Source: Gambelia wislizenii
Lineage: Eukaryota; Chordata; Lepidosauria; Squamata; Crotaphytidae
Assembly: GCA_030847615.1 (NCBI GenBank)
Contig: JAUMIR010000001.1
Coordinates: forward strand, 383,204,687 to 383,268,686
Direction of reading: 5' to 3'
DNA length: 64,000 nucleotides
Shown here: positions 11,160-22,959 of the stretch, in pieces
Numbering within the stretch: position 1 is the first letter of the stretch
How the letters are laid out: each line of letters begins with the position of its first letter
The notes under the pieces: generated by a model
Database searches by the model: none
Told to the model about the DNA's origin: nothing
The model's input: only the letters and a program-made list of their open reading frames with translations
Made by a program: the position numbers and the translations under genes

Positions 11160-12198
11160 CACATGGCTTCTTTCCTTCCCCAGATTGCCATGATTAAAAC
11201 CGGAAATCTCCTTGTTCTGTGTGGTTCACCCAAGTCTGGAAACTGTGGTTGTTCCAAACCAATTTATCATAGTCTTCCAATTCAGAGAGAATGGAAAGCT
11301 AGAGGCACTGCCATGGTCGATTACTGACTAGAGGAAAGGAGGTGGGAGATGACCAGGCAGCACTCATCCCAGATACAGTTCTGCAGTCTAGGGAAGAAAA
11401 GTAACGTCACTGGATTTGGTGGAGAACTTCAACTGGGACAAATGCTACCTGTTTTTTTTGCCCTTCCCCTCCATTGGTGAACGGCCGTGGCAGTGCCCTT
11501 GTGCTTGACAGTTGCTGGAGGGGAGCACAGAATGTGTGAGGAGTGTGTGCTCCACACACTTTTAGGTAGGATCTTGGCCATATTTTGGGGGCATCTTTCT
11601 CCATATATTTCCTATTGCACTTCTCAAGAAAATCAAAGCCTAGATTCCTGCTGGTGACATATGTGTATTTCATGCACCTCTATGTCCTTTCAAGATCATT
11701 GCTACTATTCAGTAGCACAATGCTTGCCCCAACACCCTACATAACTGCTGCAAAGGGCAAAAGGGTGTGTTCCCACAGCCATTTAGTGGCTGGAGGAGGG
11801 TTCAATGTGTCTGGGAACCATCCAGCTGAACCGAGGGGGAAGATGATGTTGTTGTGCATCTGACTATTGTCACATAGCCAGATGCTTCTCAGCCATTCCC
11901 CATTCTCCACTGGCAACTGCATTTCTGTGGAGGGAGGCACGAGAAGAAGGTGAGTCCTGCAGGAGAGGAGGGAGAGAAAACATTTTGAAGTTCCACCATG
12001 GCAGAACTTTGCAATATGCAGGACCTCAGCCTCTGTGTTTGTGCGTCTGGACATGTGGAGAATGAATTGTCAAATGGTACATGGGGCACACTCTGTACGG
12101 CCCATTCCTAGAAGCCCAGTCCTGCAAAACCTGCATTCAGGCAGAGCAAAAAATGAAGGGCAAGAAGTCCACAGTTCTGACTAAAAAACAAATCAGTC
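11160..12198. other. No recognised feature
   Basis: Unassigned DNA. Several short frames overlap on both strands, none with recognisable similarity. Confidence 0.35.
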
Positions 12199-12200
12199 TA

Positions 12201-12420
12201 GGGTGCATCTACACTATAGAAATAATGCAGTTTGACACCACTATAATTGCCATGGCACCATCCTACAGAAACCTGGGATTTGTAGTTTTTTTAGGCACCA
12301 GCACTCTGGCAGAGAAGGTTAAAGACCTCATAAAACTACAAATCCCAGGATTCCATAGGATGGAGCTACAACACTTGAAGTGGTGTCCAACTGCATTATT
12401 TCTACAGTGTAGATGCATCC
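12201..12420. mobile_element. Palindromic MITE with TA target duplication
   Basis: The left end GGGTGCATCTACACTATAGA is inverted at the right end (TCTACAGTGTAGATGCATCC). Long inner inverted arms include AATAATGCAGTTTGACACCA and CCTGGGATTTGTAGTTTT. TA lies on both sides (12199-12200 and 12421-12422). Length is 220 bp with no coding capacity. A TA duplication fits Tc1/mariner-like mobilisation, but that is inference. Confidence 0.8.
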
Positions 12421-12439
12421 TAAGCTGTCTGTGGAGGAT

Positions 12440-14139
12440 TGAAGATGAGAAATCACACTAGATCTTGAAAGGAATTTGTGACTTCTCTTACTATGTTTCT
12501 GAATCTGCTGGTTGGGGTGAAAATAATATTTAGAATTATACAAAAGTATTCTTTCCCAGGTCCAAAAATGGATTTCATGCAAGTCCTAAAACCCTGTTGG
12601 GAAGAATAATGGAAGAACAAGAAACCTGTGTCATTTTCTGCTGGTATACAAAGTCCTGAAGTGTTGCACAGGAATTAAAGAACACATGGCTCTTTTTGCA
12701 CAAGTAGCTGGTTTTTCTACACAGAAAATGGATTTCCTCCACAGAAAACAGTGTTGTGAAAATCACATGATTTTTTTTCTGTGAAATAATTTTTATGTAG
12801 CTCTTTGGGATGGTCAAATATAGGGACAATGATGCAGAGGAATATTCATTTCTCCCAAAGCAGGGGGGAAACTACTATACCATACCCACATGCAAGGATA
12901 AAATAGCATAGGATTTGCATTCCTAATTCCTGGCCTCTTTGAAATATCAGAAACCACAGGGAGTGTTGAAAGAATGGAAGGCCAAAGACTCTTTTGGAAA
13001 TCTGGAGGTTTCCTGGTGTTGTGGCTGCCAGAAAGCTGTCTGGATCCATATGTGTACACTATGAACTTGAACTGGATAGCAATGGCCCTTTCCATCATTG
13101 CTCTCTGTCCTGCACCATTAAACACAATGCATAATGTAGGTTAAATTTATTGCTGACAAATAAATAAATAAATAAATAAATATGAAAAAGTACATTTTCA
13201 TTTTAGAAGCAGCTGAAAATTGTTGTTTTAATAAAAGAAAAGGGTCGTTATCTTCTCTATGCATTACTTCTAGCCCACAAAACAGGTGATCAATACTTGT
13301 TTTATTTTTCCCCTTCCATATGTTGCATTTTGTTTATTTTTCCCATTATGGCAAATGAAAATTCACCTCCTTCTACATTATTGGAGCAGCATAAAGCCTT
13401 TGCCTTTGCCTTGTTGGGGAATATGGCAAATCATCTGATTTATAAAGGTAGGGGGGGGGAATGCTATCGTAGTCCCTGCGTATTTTATCTGAAAGCCTTT
13501 CATCAGTACCTGATTTAATTCTGCTCCAGAGTATTAAGCACACAATATGAAGAGATGAGATCAATTCCATTTTGTGAGGACTGAACAAAAGACTTGTAAG
13601 TAAGTGTAAAAAATCAATTATTCAGTCAATTTCACCAAATTCAGTCCCAAGCAAAACACAGGAAGCCTTGGTGTGTGTTGTTTGTTCTATTTGTATAATA
13701 GCAGAAGATAATGCTTGAAAACAGCTAGGGAAATAAAACTCAGCTGAGTTTTAGCTCTATTGTGAAAAGCAAACAGTGGCAGATGGTGGTTTCAATCCCA
13801 CTAGGGTGGTGAATCTACTCTTGGTTTTGGTCTGAATTTTAAAAGCTAGTCAGAAGTAGTGATGGCTGGTCACCTTCATGTTGGGGGCAGCAGCACTAGC
13901 AAATCTCCTCTGAGTTTTAGACTGGCCTATGCAACTGGTTTAACCTATTTGGGAAATAGGGTCCAGAAATTTGGATATCTCCTTAAAAATTGAGACTAAA
14001 GCCTGGTATGAATTCACCACCCCATTGACATGGAGCCACCAGTTGCTAAAATAAAATGTTTAGAATATGTAGAAAATGTTATCTTAAGAATGTTCCTACA
14101 GTTGCTCATGTTCCACTTTTCACATAAGCCCTATTCAGC
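12440..14139. other. No gene; one (AAAT)n run and a faint old repeat
   Basis: An AAAT microsatellite lies at about 13160-13184. The stretch 13990-14045 (GAATTCACCACCCCATTGAC) is distantly similar to 29600-29690, indicating a worn interspersed repeat. Otherwise unassigned. Confidence 0.4.
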
Positions 14140-14147
14140 CATTCAGG

Positions 14148-15070
14148 CAGGGCTGTCTTGACAACATTATAGGCCCCTGGGCAAAGCAGTGCACTGGGTC
14201 CTGCCTACACAACCACTTATAGGAATAAACATCTCTAAATTATTGATAAAATAAACTTATATTTATTGATACCTCCAACAAAATCAGTGTTATGACCCTT
14301 TCCCCAGTGTACAGCTTCACTGGGAGCTAAGTTCCTTCCTGTCCAGAATTCAGAATCCCTGCTATGTAAAACAGCAGAGATAAGAATGAAAAGGAAAAGA
14401 GGAGAGAAGCGCTTTCCAATGTAGGAAAGAGGGGGGGGAAGCAAAAGCAATGTCTCAGAAGGGCATCTCCCCAGTGAGCTGGTGTCTCTGCCTTGGGCCA
14501 ATAGAAGTGGTGGGAAGGGAAAGAGAGGTGGGGTGTGGGTGGGCAGCCTCTGCCTCTGGGAGAGGGAGAGAGTACAGACTGGAGGGCTGGAAGGAGGTAC
14601 CCTCTTCATGGGGCTGTTGGAGAGAGTGTATGTGTGTGTGTGAGAGAGGGAAGAGTTGCTCAGCAGCTCATGACTGCATGGTCAGCCACTCCAGGCAGAG
14701 CTGAGGAGGCAGTTGAGCCTCCCTTTCTCAGCTGCCGCTTGGCTTTTCTGCCTCTTCTGGCAGGGTTTCCCTGGTGCCTCCCTTGCTTTGCTCCTCAGTC
14801 ATGACTCCCCCTTCAACCACCTATCCCTGCACCTTGTCACCTGTCCCCGCTCCTCCTCTTTTCCCTTTATCTTCCCCATTCTCATGAATGCAGACATGCC
14901 TACTCTCTTCTACAAGTCATAATTTTTCTCATTGTACTGAGTTAGTAGGAAATTTGAATTTTGAGATGGGTGATCAGAAAATTAGTATTAAGTTCTAGTC
15001 TGTGCATAGACTATGCTCGTGCCCCCCCCCGGGCAACTGCCCAGCATGCCCATGTGTTAAGACAACACTG
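14148..15070. mobile_element. hAT-like non-autonomous DNA transposon, perfect 8-bp TSD
   Basis: The ends are CAGGGCTGTCTTGACA (left) and, inverted, CAGTGTTGTCTTAACA (right). The 8-bp direct repeat CATTCAGG flanks the element exactly (14140-14147 and 15071-15078). An 8-bp duplication and CAG-type ends are hallmarks of hAT elements. The 923-bp interior is C/T- and G/A-rich and has no recognisable transposase. The intact duplication fixes both boundaries to the base. Confidence 0.82.
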
Positions 15071-15079
15071 CATTCAGGA

Positions 15080-15955
15080 TAGGGTTAACTTCATCACTGA
15101 TGAAAGATAGCACGCTAGCCCTCTCCATCTCCACTGCTGTTGTCTTTACACAGAAAAGGAGACAACTTTTACAAGTATCCTGGAGCCCTGAGAAAGCTAC
15201 ATACTTGCATCACATATTTGCTGCTAAAAGTTCACTTTTTCACATGTGTGCCTCAACAATTTCTAGCATACAGTATGTCACATGAGCATTGCCTCTGCAT
15301 CTGTGTGAACAGTAGAGGAAAATGCAGAACTGCTTACTGCTTATAGACTTTCACAATTAAAGCTGTCTTACTGTAGGAGTCTCAATGATCGAGCAAAGTG
15401 ACAGGAAATCTATAAGTGACAGGAGTGCTGACAACTGCTCGGCAGAGCCTACTTCAGAGGTCACTGAACTTTGGATGGAGAATGAAGCACCAACCAGGTG
15501 GCTGGCACTTCTGAGAATGCACCATTTAAAAGTTCTGTTAACTCTCATTCATTAGAGAATTCCACTTGCTGCTCTCGCTAGCTCACTACAAAGAAAGTGC
15601 AACAGACAGAAAGAGAAAATTCCTGAACACCAGAAATTATAACTGAGAATTCATCAAAGTGCTTATGATCTGCATGAAACTTATTTTATAAGCTGTTTTA
15701 AATGGAAAATACTCTCTTACTATTTAGTATCTGATCATTAAGTCCATTTGATGAGTAGGTACATAGGCAACCTGGGTGGCTGTTCCAAGATTATGCCGTT
15801 GCTACTTGGTGCAGATTTGTCCAAGCTCACAGACCATTTCAACCCACTGCATAGCAAAACAAAAAAACCAATTCAAAATAGAATAAAAAACCTGGGTGTA
15901 GCTATAGAAGTGTGCCAGTTTTTGTTTGGTTTTGCTTTTTGATTGGGTCACTAGT
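15080..15955. other. No recognised feature
   Basis: Unassigned DNA between the hAT-like element and a small CR1 fragment. Confidence 0.35.
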
Positions 15956-15957
15956 TT

Positions 15958-16031
15958 AATATATGGTGGGAATGCTGTGGATATCATTTATATGGATTTC
16001 AGCAAAGCATTTGGGAAGGTCCCCCATGATA
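15958..16031 (+). mobile_element. CR1 LINE internal fragment (about 74 bp)
   Basis: The plus-strand reading GTGGATATCATTTATATGG then TTCAGCAAAGCATTTGGGAA and GTCCCCCATGAT corresponds to CR1 RT motif A (consensus DFSKAFDKVPHD; here DFSKAFGKVPHD, with D changed to G). It is cut on both sides and directly abuts a PLE terminal repeat. Confidence 0.7.
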
Positions 16032-16032
16032 G

Positions 16033-16262
16033 ATTTTCCTTGGTTTTTTTCCGGGCTGTGAGGCCGCGTACTGGAATAGTTTCTTTCTGACATTTCCCCT
16101 GCATCTGTGGCTGGCATCCTCAGAGAATGGTTGGGTAGGTGTGTGTGTAGAGTTTATATGCTGTGAACCCCTGTTGGGGAATATATGTAAATTTGTGTGA
16201 TTGAATGGTTAGTTTCTGGGTATAGAAATGCAAGACTCGTTAGTGTCTGTTTGGCTAATGGG
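16033..16262 (-). repeat. PLE terminal repeat (same family as the 49.8-50.5 kb element)
   Basis: GGCTGTGAGGCCGCGTACTGG, CATCTGTGGCTGGCATCCTC and AGAATGGTTGGGTAGGTGTG run through to GACTCGTTAGTGTCTGTTTGG. The whole stretch is the inverted match of about 50255-50480. It is a solitary terminal piece of a Penelope-like element and contains no coding sequence. Confidence 0.75.
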
Positions 16263-16265
16263 ACT

Positions 16266-16466
16266 GAATGAGGTGATCAGGAGCACACAGGCTTGCAGTG
16301 TGACTGTGCCTTTAAAATTTAAACACACACACACACAAGCCCCGATGCGAGTATGCATTCATCTGGGCAGCAGAGTGCAGGTGATGAGGCTGAGGCAGGA
16401 AGGGATTGAATGAGGCAATTAGGAGCACACAGGCTTGCAGTGTGACTGCCTTTAAAATTTAAACCC
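16266..16466. repeat. Direct duplication, spacing about 140 bp
   Basis: AGGAGCACACAGGCTTGCAG...GCCTTTAAAATTTAAAC occurs at 16278-16323 and again at 16421-16463, each following GAATGAGG. It is adjacent to the PLE end and may be part of its untranslated leader (inference). A short CA run lies at 16323-16337. Confidence 0.65.
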
Positions 16467-16649
16467 ACCATGCAGGGGAGGGACAGGTTGAAGCTGAAGG
16501 CTTTGCAGTGTAAAAATCCATTGAACAGGCTTAGTGCACAGACAGACAGACACACAAACCTTTGTGCAGCTGGAAGGGAAGCCTTTGCTTTCAGCTGGTG
16601 AGGCTGAATCTTTTGAATGGGTGACTGAGCCCTCCTTCTCCTTCACCAT

Positions 16650-18800
16650 TTGTGGTCATCACCTAGTACCGAGATATCTTATCCCTGACTGTTTACATGT
16701 CTGATTTTCCGAATCCTCCTGTGACTTTTAACAAAATTGTTACAAACTGCGGGACAGAAAGTCCTGCTGGTTGAAGGATAAAAGATGGCCCCCCTTCCCA
16801 AAAGTTCAGGACTGTCACGGTCTATGTGTAAATAACCAGGGTTCGACATGAATTCTTCCCACTACATTTTCATCGTGTAAATGGCACCCCTATCTATTCC
16901 TCTGGCAACCTCTCTTCTTCCATTCCTAGTGGTCATGTGTGAATGCTTTATCATATGAAAGTGTGCATGATTGGTGTTATCATTTTAAGTCCTTAATAAA
17001 TATCATTATTAATTTTTCATTTTGTGTTTGTGTGTATGTCAGTTCAGAGCTAGTAGAGGTAGACATAGGCATAAGATCTCTCTCTGTTGCACCTTCTTGT
17101 ATTGCCTAGTCGAGTTGCTGCTAATTTCCCCAAGGTATTAGAAACACGATATTTGTGTGGGATTGCATGAGCGATTTGGGTAACAAATAACATGAATGAA
17201 TGAATGAATGAATGATGACAAAGGTGTATTCCCTTAGGACTCTGATCCAAGGATGAAAAGGTAGTGAATGCCCCAGAGAAAACTGTCATAGAGAATTCAT
17301 ACCAGGGGCCTAAGGTGCCTAATGCAATCCCTTCAGCAATATTTTTCTCTGCAACAACAAGGTCAGAACCTTGTTTTTAAAAGCAAGTAGAGATTCTCAG
17401 GATATTAACACATAGCTTGGCCTGCTGTGTAAACCCCAGGCAAACAGCATTTGCATATCTGATTTACTGCATTTGATTCACTAGAAATGTGGGATTTTGC
17501 TTCTCTTCATGAGGCATATTATGTAGATAAGTAAACCTATTTCATATCCAGCAAAACAGGACTCTGAATGTTTGCATATCTCAAAAGGCATTTCTGCCAT
17601 CAAGTATTTTACAAAAGCAATAGAATGAAATAGCTAATCCTGTGGGTGCCGGGTCCAATAATTCACAGTCTGGCTTTTTCTGCATGAAGGTGATGTTTTG
17701 CTCACCTATTTGCTGATAAATCTGGGTAATTTGAATTATTACACATGGTAATTGCAGATGAGGCCCAAATCCTACACAAAACCCATATCATTTCTTTCCA
17801 GCTTTTTCTTCCTTCAGTAAACAAGAGGTATCTGGTCAAAACTCTTTTAAAAATAAGTAACTTAAATGAACAACAAAAAAAAGGAGAGTATGTATTTTTG
17901 GATTACAGCTGTGTTGATCAATCTTTCTAGCAGCTAATATAAATACCTGTTGTAAACTCCAGAGGGAAATAAGAAAAGAAAAAAAAACACCCTCTATTTT
18001 CAGTGAAATCCAACAAGAAGATTTTACATTACCTGGGGACACGAAGTCAGAAAGATTTATGCTATTGAGAATGGGATCTGCACTTATATTCAGAATGACT
18101 GCTAGAAGTTAAAAGGTGAGAGGGAAAGATATTTGTTTCTAAACATTATCCTGAAAGCCTATAATGTACCGGTACTTCCATTTCACGGTGTACTAGTGAG
18201 GTGACACTCTCGCCATTCCACCTTTAGTAATGCTCCAGCAAGGCTTTGTAAAATAACATTTAAACAAGTTACCTTGGTTCCCTTTCAGATTCTGCTTCAC
18301 TGTTATTGTTGAGAGGAAAGCTACAGAATTCATTAGTAACTACTGCTGGAATCCAGAAAAGTATATGTAGATAGCTGGCCTTCCTTTGAAATGAGGAGGC
18401 AATAGAGAAATGGATTCTTTGAAGTGCCTGAGATTATTAGGTCCCCAACACATTTCAGAAATGCAATTCCCTTCTTGAGGAGCAGTATGAAACCATTAAA
18501 AAAAAAAAGCTTAGGAATATTAAAGGAGGTCCAAAAATATAATATATATAGTGTTTGTATATAGATAGATAGATAGATACAAACATTGTTTATAAGTATT
18601 TTTATCTGTTGGTTTTAAATTGCCCTTGAAGGAAAGTTTTATCCCTCAAACACATTTCAGTGCTGATAAACTCAGACATTTTTGAGAGTCCATTTTTCAT
18701 TGCTTTCTTGGTAAATACAGTGTTTTCCTTTTTTTTCTTTCTTCCTTCCTTTTTTTGTGTTTTTGGTTATTGTCTTTCGTGAAATAGAAGCTACTGACCT
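16650..18800. other. No gene; (GAAT)n and (GATA)n runs
   Basis: Mostly unassigned AT-rich DNA. Simple repeats are GAAT at 17192-17213 and GATA/TAGA at about 18562-18580. Confidence 0.4.
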
Positions 18801-19130
18801 AAGCCTCTTACAGTACAATCCTGTATATGTTGATTCAGAAGTAACCCCATTAAACTCAATAGACCCAGAGTCTGAAAAGTTATATTTTAAGAAGAAGCAA
18901 TACAGTGCAATGCTGAACCCATCCATAACATAGTGGTATGGGGATGTCTGGGATACCAGGCCATCATCCCACTTCTAGTCAGTGATGGATGACTGGAGAG
19001 TGCCATGACATTTACGGTACTCTTAAAAGTATGTTATCAAGCTCTGAATGCTATTTAATTTACACCAAAATAAGTATGTATAGGACTGCAGCCTTAAATC
19101 GCAATCCTTTTGGTTAATGGTGGGAATCGT

Positions 19131-19235
19131 GTGGCCCTCTAGATGTTGTCAGATTGTCAGTCCCAGAAGCCTTAGCCAACCTAGCGAATGGAGAGGAATA
19201 ATTGGAGTTCCAGCCCAACAACATTTGGAAGGCTG
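19131..19235. mobile_element. Palindromic MITE, GGCCCTCTAGATGTTGT-type
   Basis: The left arm GTGGCCCTCTAGATGTTGTC is inverted at the right as CAACAACATTTGGAAGGCTGC. Fold-back elements with this signature are common in squamate DNA (established impression). Here it is about 105 bp and worn. Confidence 0.6.
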
Positions 19236-19239
19236 CTCA

Positions 19240-19535
19240 ATTTTCAACTCTTCTCTATATCACCCAATATGAGCTGACCCAATCTTTTAAGATCTTAAAG
19301 GGGAGGCTTTATTTCACTCCCATCACCATCTCAGGCACATTTGCCGAGGATATGGAAGAGAACTTTCTCAGTGGCTCCTCCCAACCTGTGGGATTCCCTC
19401 CTATGGGAAGCTAGGTTGGCCCCCTCTCTGTTTTCTTTCCACTGGCAGGCAAAGATTTTAGTGTTTACTCAGATCTGTGAGTGTTAAGTGTCTGTTGCTG
19501 AAGGTCTTTTATGTGTATGTATGGATATTTTTATT
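19240..19535 (+). pseudogene. L2 LINE C-terminal fragment and 3' part
   Basis: The region upstream of GGAAGCTAGGTTGGCCCCC and CAGGCAAAGATTTTAGTGTT parallels the coding end of the L2 at 37.8-38.8 kb (GAGGCTAGGTTGGCTCACTC, CAGGCAAAAATGTTTTTATT, read inverted there). It is heavily decayed. Confidence 0.5.
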
Positions 19536-20008
19536 TAATTATTGTACAGACAGACAAAAATGCATCAATGATACATAACCAAAAAAAAAAAAGGAAAGGA
19601 AAAAAGAGTAGATAGAAAGAATAGAAAAGAAAACATAACACATAACCCCCACCCCCCATTTTCCTCCTACAAACACTCTCATTGCAGTCATACAATTTAA
19701 CATAAAATTTTCTCTCTGCCTACTTTCTCCATTTATGTATACATTCCTCTCTGTAATATAGAAAATAGATCCTTTCTAAATATTGAAACCTATAATTAAA
19801 TTTTCTCCCATTCTTCTTTTTACATATTCCATAAATGGTTGCCAAGTCTGTAGAAAGATTTGTATTGAGTTTCCTTTTATCAAATTAGTCAATTTGTCTG
19901 ATACAGCAAGCTCCAATTTTTTTTCTATCTATTCCTAAGCCCCTGGAATCTTCCTCTGTTTCCAAGACAGTACATATTTTGTGTAAAGCAATCTTGCCAC
20001 TGTAACCA
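19536..20008 (-). pseudogene. L1 LINE ORF2, C-terminal end (downstream piece)
   Basis: Read on the minus strand this gives MVTVARLLYTKYVLSWKQRK, then KLELAVSDKLTNLIKG and FLQTWQPFMEYVKRRMGENL. This is the pattern of the far C-terminus of L1 ORF2 proteins. It ends in the inverted A-rich tail near 19580-19600 (seen as a plus-strand A-run). A stop sits in the middle. The upstream L1 pieces continue at 20481-20545 and 23775-24440, separated by later insertions. Confidence 0.7.
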
Positions 20009-20480
20009 TATCATAGAATCATAGAGTTGGAAGAGACCTCAAGGACCATCCAGTCCAATCCCCTGCCATGCAGGAATACACAATCAAATCATTCCCGACA
20101 GATGGCCATCCAGCCTCTGTTTCAAAACCTGCAAAGAGGGAGACTCCACCACACTACGAGGCAGAGTATTCCAGTTACGAACAGCTCTTACTGTCAGGAA
20201 GTTCTTCCTAATGTTTAGGTGGAATCTCTTTTCCTGTAGTTTGAATCCATTGCTCCATGTCCCATGTCTCTGGAGCAGCAAAAAACAAGCCTGCTCCATC
20301 CTCAATATGGCATCCCTTCAAATATTTAAACATGGCTATCATGTCCCCTCTCAACCTTCTCTTCTTCAGATGTCCAGCTCCCAAGCTGTTCCTCATAGGG
20401 CATGGCTTCCAGACCGCCTACCATCCTGATGGCCCTCCTCTGGACATGTTCCATCTTGTCAATATCCTTCCTGAATTTCT
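20009..20480 (-). mobile_element. CR1 LINE 3' fragment inserted in L1
   Basis: ATCATAGAATCATAGAGTTGG at the left marks the CR1 3' end. The minus strand encodes the CR1 C-terminal stretch ([29 protein letters not shown]). L1-like sequence resumes directly after it, so it is a later insertion into L1. Confidence 0.88.
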
Positions 20481-20545
20481 ATTCTCTCTTTCTACCTTTT
20501 CTAGCAAGTCTATCATATTTGATATTTATTTGACCAGCCAGCAAG
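20481..20545 (-). pseudogene. L1 ORF2 middle sliver between CR1 and L2 insertions
   Basis: The inverted reading gives NMIDLLEKVERENRN, which leads directly into MVTVARLLY of the downstream L1 piece when the CR1 is ignored. This reconnects the L1 frame across the CR1 insertion. It is short, so the call leans on that continuity. Confidence 0.5.
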
Positions 20546-22914
20546 CCAGAGGTTCTCCAGCCTGCAGCAGCCTTTCACCCCTTTCCACCGGGCCAGGAGG
20601 CTGTAGCGGGGCCCTGAGGACTTCTTGGCAGTGAGGCAGCAGCGGGAGGGGATGTGGCCCACACCCCTCAGGAAAACCAGCCAGTAGCCAGAAGGACTCT
20701 AAGCCTGCAATTGGAGTCAGCTGAGGCCGGGAATGGAGTGGGGGCAGAAATTGGAGTTGTGCTGGGGAAAGGGAGGTATGGTCGGAACAGAGTGAACAGA
20801 TGTTACAAAAGAAGGCAGGATCGCTGTTTGTTAGCTATCCCACCTTCAGTTCACCCTGTTTCCCGGAATGGATTGGAGAGCGTACCAACCATTCCACGGA
20901 ACCTTACTTTGCTCCTCTGCAATGCCAGGTTGATTAAGAATAAAACTCATATTAGTTACGATCTTCTCTTGGATGAGGATGCCGACCTGGCTTGCTTCAC
21001 GGAAACCTGGCTGGGAGAGGATAGCGCTGTCAACTGGGTGCAGGCCCTCCCAGCTGGGTATTCTGTCAGTGAACAGGTGAGGGGAAGTGGGCTGGGGGGG
21101 GGCGGAGTGGCTCTGGTTTGCAAGAACAATCTGACCTTGACCAGGATACCTGTCCGAAATACAGTCCACTTTGAGTGTATGTACCTTAGCCTGAGGACCA
21201 GGGATAGTTTGGGGATTTTGCTAGTATACCAACTACCCCGTTGTCTAGCAGACTCCCTAACCGAGTTGACACAGCTGGTCTCAGAGTTGCTGTTGGAGTC
21301 ACCCAGACTTTTAGTTTTGGGCGACTTCAACATTCCACTCGAGACCAGCTTGACAAATCTGACTGGTGTGGCTCGGGAGTTCATGGAAACCATGACAAAC
21401 ATGGGCCTATCCCAAATGGTCATCGGGCCCACACATTGTGCGGGTCATACCCTCGATGCGGTCTTTAGTATGGAGCAGGAATATCCGCGGGCGGAGGTTA
21501 TAAAAACCACCACATTGTCATGGAAGGATCATTTCCTGGTCAGGACTGAACTAAGAGTCGCTTTCCACCCCACCGGGGGTGGTGGACCCATTAAAATGGT
21601 CTGCCCTCGAAGGCTAATGGAACCAAGAGAATTCCAGAAAGCCTTGGAGGGTTTAATGGTTGGTAACGCTGGTGACCCTGTCGAAGCTTTGGTTAATACC
21701 TGGAACACTGACCTTACCAAGGCTATCGACACGATCGCTCCCAAGCATCCTTTCCAACCCGCTCCAAACTGCAAACCATGGTATACTACAGAACTTAGGA
21801 AAATGAAGCGGGTTGGACAACGACTAGAGCGCAATTGGCGGAAAACTCGACTCTTATCCGACAGGACTCGCCATAGGAACTTTCTTTGGTCCTATCGAGA
21901 GGCAATACGTGCAGCGCAGAGATCCTTCTCCTCTGCATGTATTGCGTCTGCAGAGTCCCATCCAGCAGAGCTGTTTAGGGTGGTAAGGGAGATGACTCAG
22001 GTTATTCCTGCACAGAACCCGTTGCTTAACCCAAGGACAGCCTGCTGTGACGCGTTTAACAATTTCTTTGCAGATAAAATCTATTGGATAAGAGCCGACT
22101 TCGATGCCAGTAATTTGACAGAAACAATTGACGAGGTGTCCAGCAACTCTGTTGATGTAAGTTTACTGGATGAATTTCAATCCGTGAGTACCGAGGACGT
22201 GGACTAGCTACTTGGTAGGGTGAAGAAGATGACCTGCCCTCTTGATCCTTGCCCTTCATGGCTGGCCATCCAGGGGGAGACTGCCTTGATGGTGTTCCTT
22301 AAGGACATCATCAATGCATCCCTCAGAGAAGGGTGTGTTCCATCTTGTTTAAAGGAAGCAGCCGTTAGGCCGCTCCTGAAAAAATCTTCCCTTGACCCCC
22401 TGGACATGAACAACTATAGGCCAGTTTCTATGTTACCATTCTTGAGCAAAGTGATCGAGAGGGCAGTTACGCTTCAATTCGAAGAGGTCTTGGATGAAAC
22501 CGATTATCTAGACCCATTTCAAATTGGCTTTAGGACGGGATTTGGAGTTGAGACTGCCATGGTTGCCTTAACCGATGACCTGCGTCTAAGCATCGACAGG
22601 GGTACTGTGACCCTGTTGGTGCTTTTAGACATCTCAGCGGCTTTCGATATGATAGATCATAGCATTCTCTTGGATAGCCTGAGAGGGTTAGGAATCGGAG
22701 GCACTGCACTCCAGTGGTTCCGGTCCTTCCTCTCGGGCAGGTCCCAGAGGGTGTTGCTCGGGGACAGTTGCTCCAGCAGAAAAGAGCTTACTTGTGGTGT
22801 TCCGCAGGGCGCCATTCTGTCCCCGATGCTGTTTAACATCTATATGAAGCCACTGGGTGAGATTATTTGGAGTTATGGGGCTGGGTGTTATCAGTACGCT
22901 CTTCTGCATGTCTA

Positions 22915-22916
<2 letters not shown>
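20546..22916 (+). pseudogene. L2-group LINE: APE endonuclease and reverse transcriptase, truncated
   Basis: A single frame from about 20654 runs to the RT palm with one TAG stop at 22205-22207, where the sister copy has lysine (DVDKLLG). The APE-type endonuclease is at residues ~80-300 (LLLCNARLIKNKTH; FTETWLGEDSAV; LLVLGDFNIPLE; SWKDHFLV). The RT follows (MNNYRPVSMLPFLSKVIE; LVLLDISAAFDMIDH; TCGVPQGAILSPMLFNIYMK). At CYQYA the expected DD catalytic pair is missing: the sequence passes straight to LLHVYL and then a CT-repeat, where the RTE-like element starts. The C-terminal third and 3' end of L2 are absent. Its 5' leader (20546-20653) differs from the monomer array in front of the 54.6-58.8 kb L2. 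Confidence 0.9.

Positions 22917-22957
<41 letters not shown>
22917..22957. repeat. (CT)n microsatellite, 3' tail of RTE-like element
   Basis: About twenty CT units stand directly at the 3' end of the RTE-like element. The second copy of that 3' end (39541-39660) is also preceded by a CT run. Confidence 0.85.

Positions 22958-22959
<2 letters not shown>

Noticed and set aside
12081..12461. A 126-residue plus-strand frame
   Set aside because: Most of it is the palindromic MITE read through. The arms give similar peptides in both directions.
14450..14922. Overlapping plus-strand frames with Cys/Ser-rich ends as possible secreted peptides
   Set aside because: They lie inside the hAT-like element, overlap each other in different frames and reflect purine- and pyrimidine-rich sequence.
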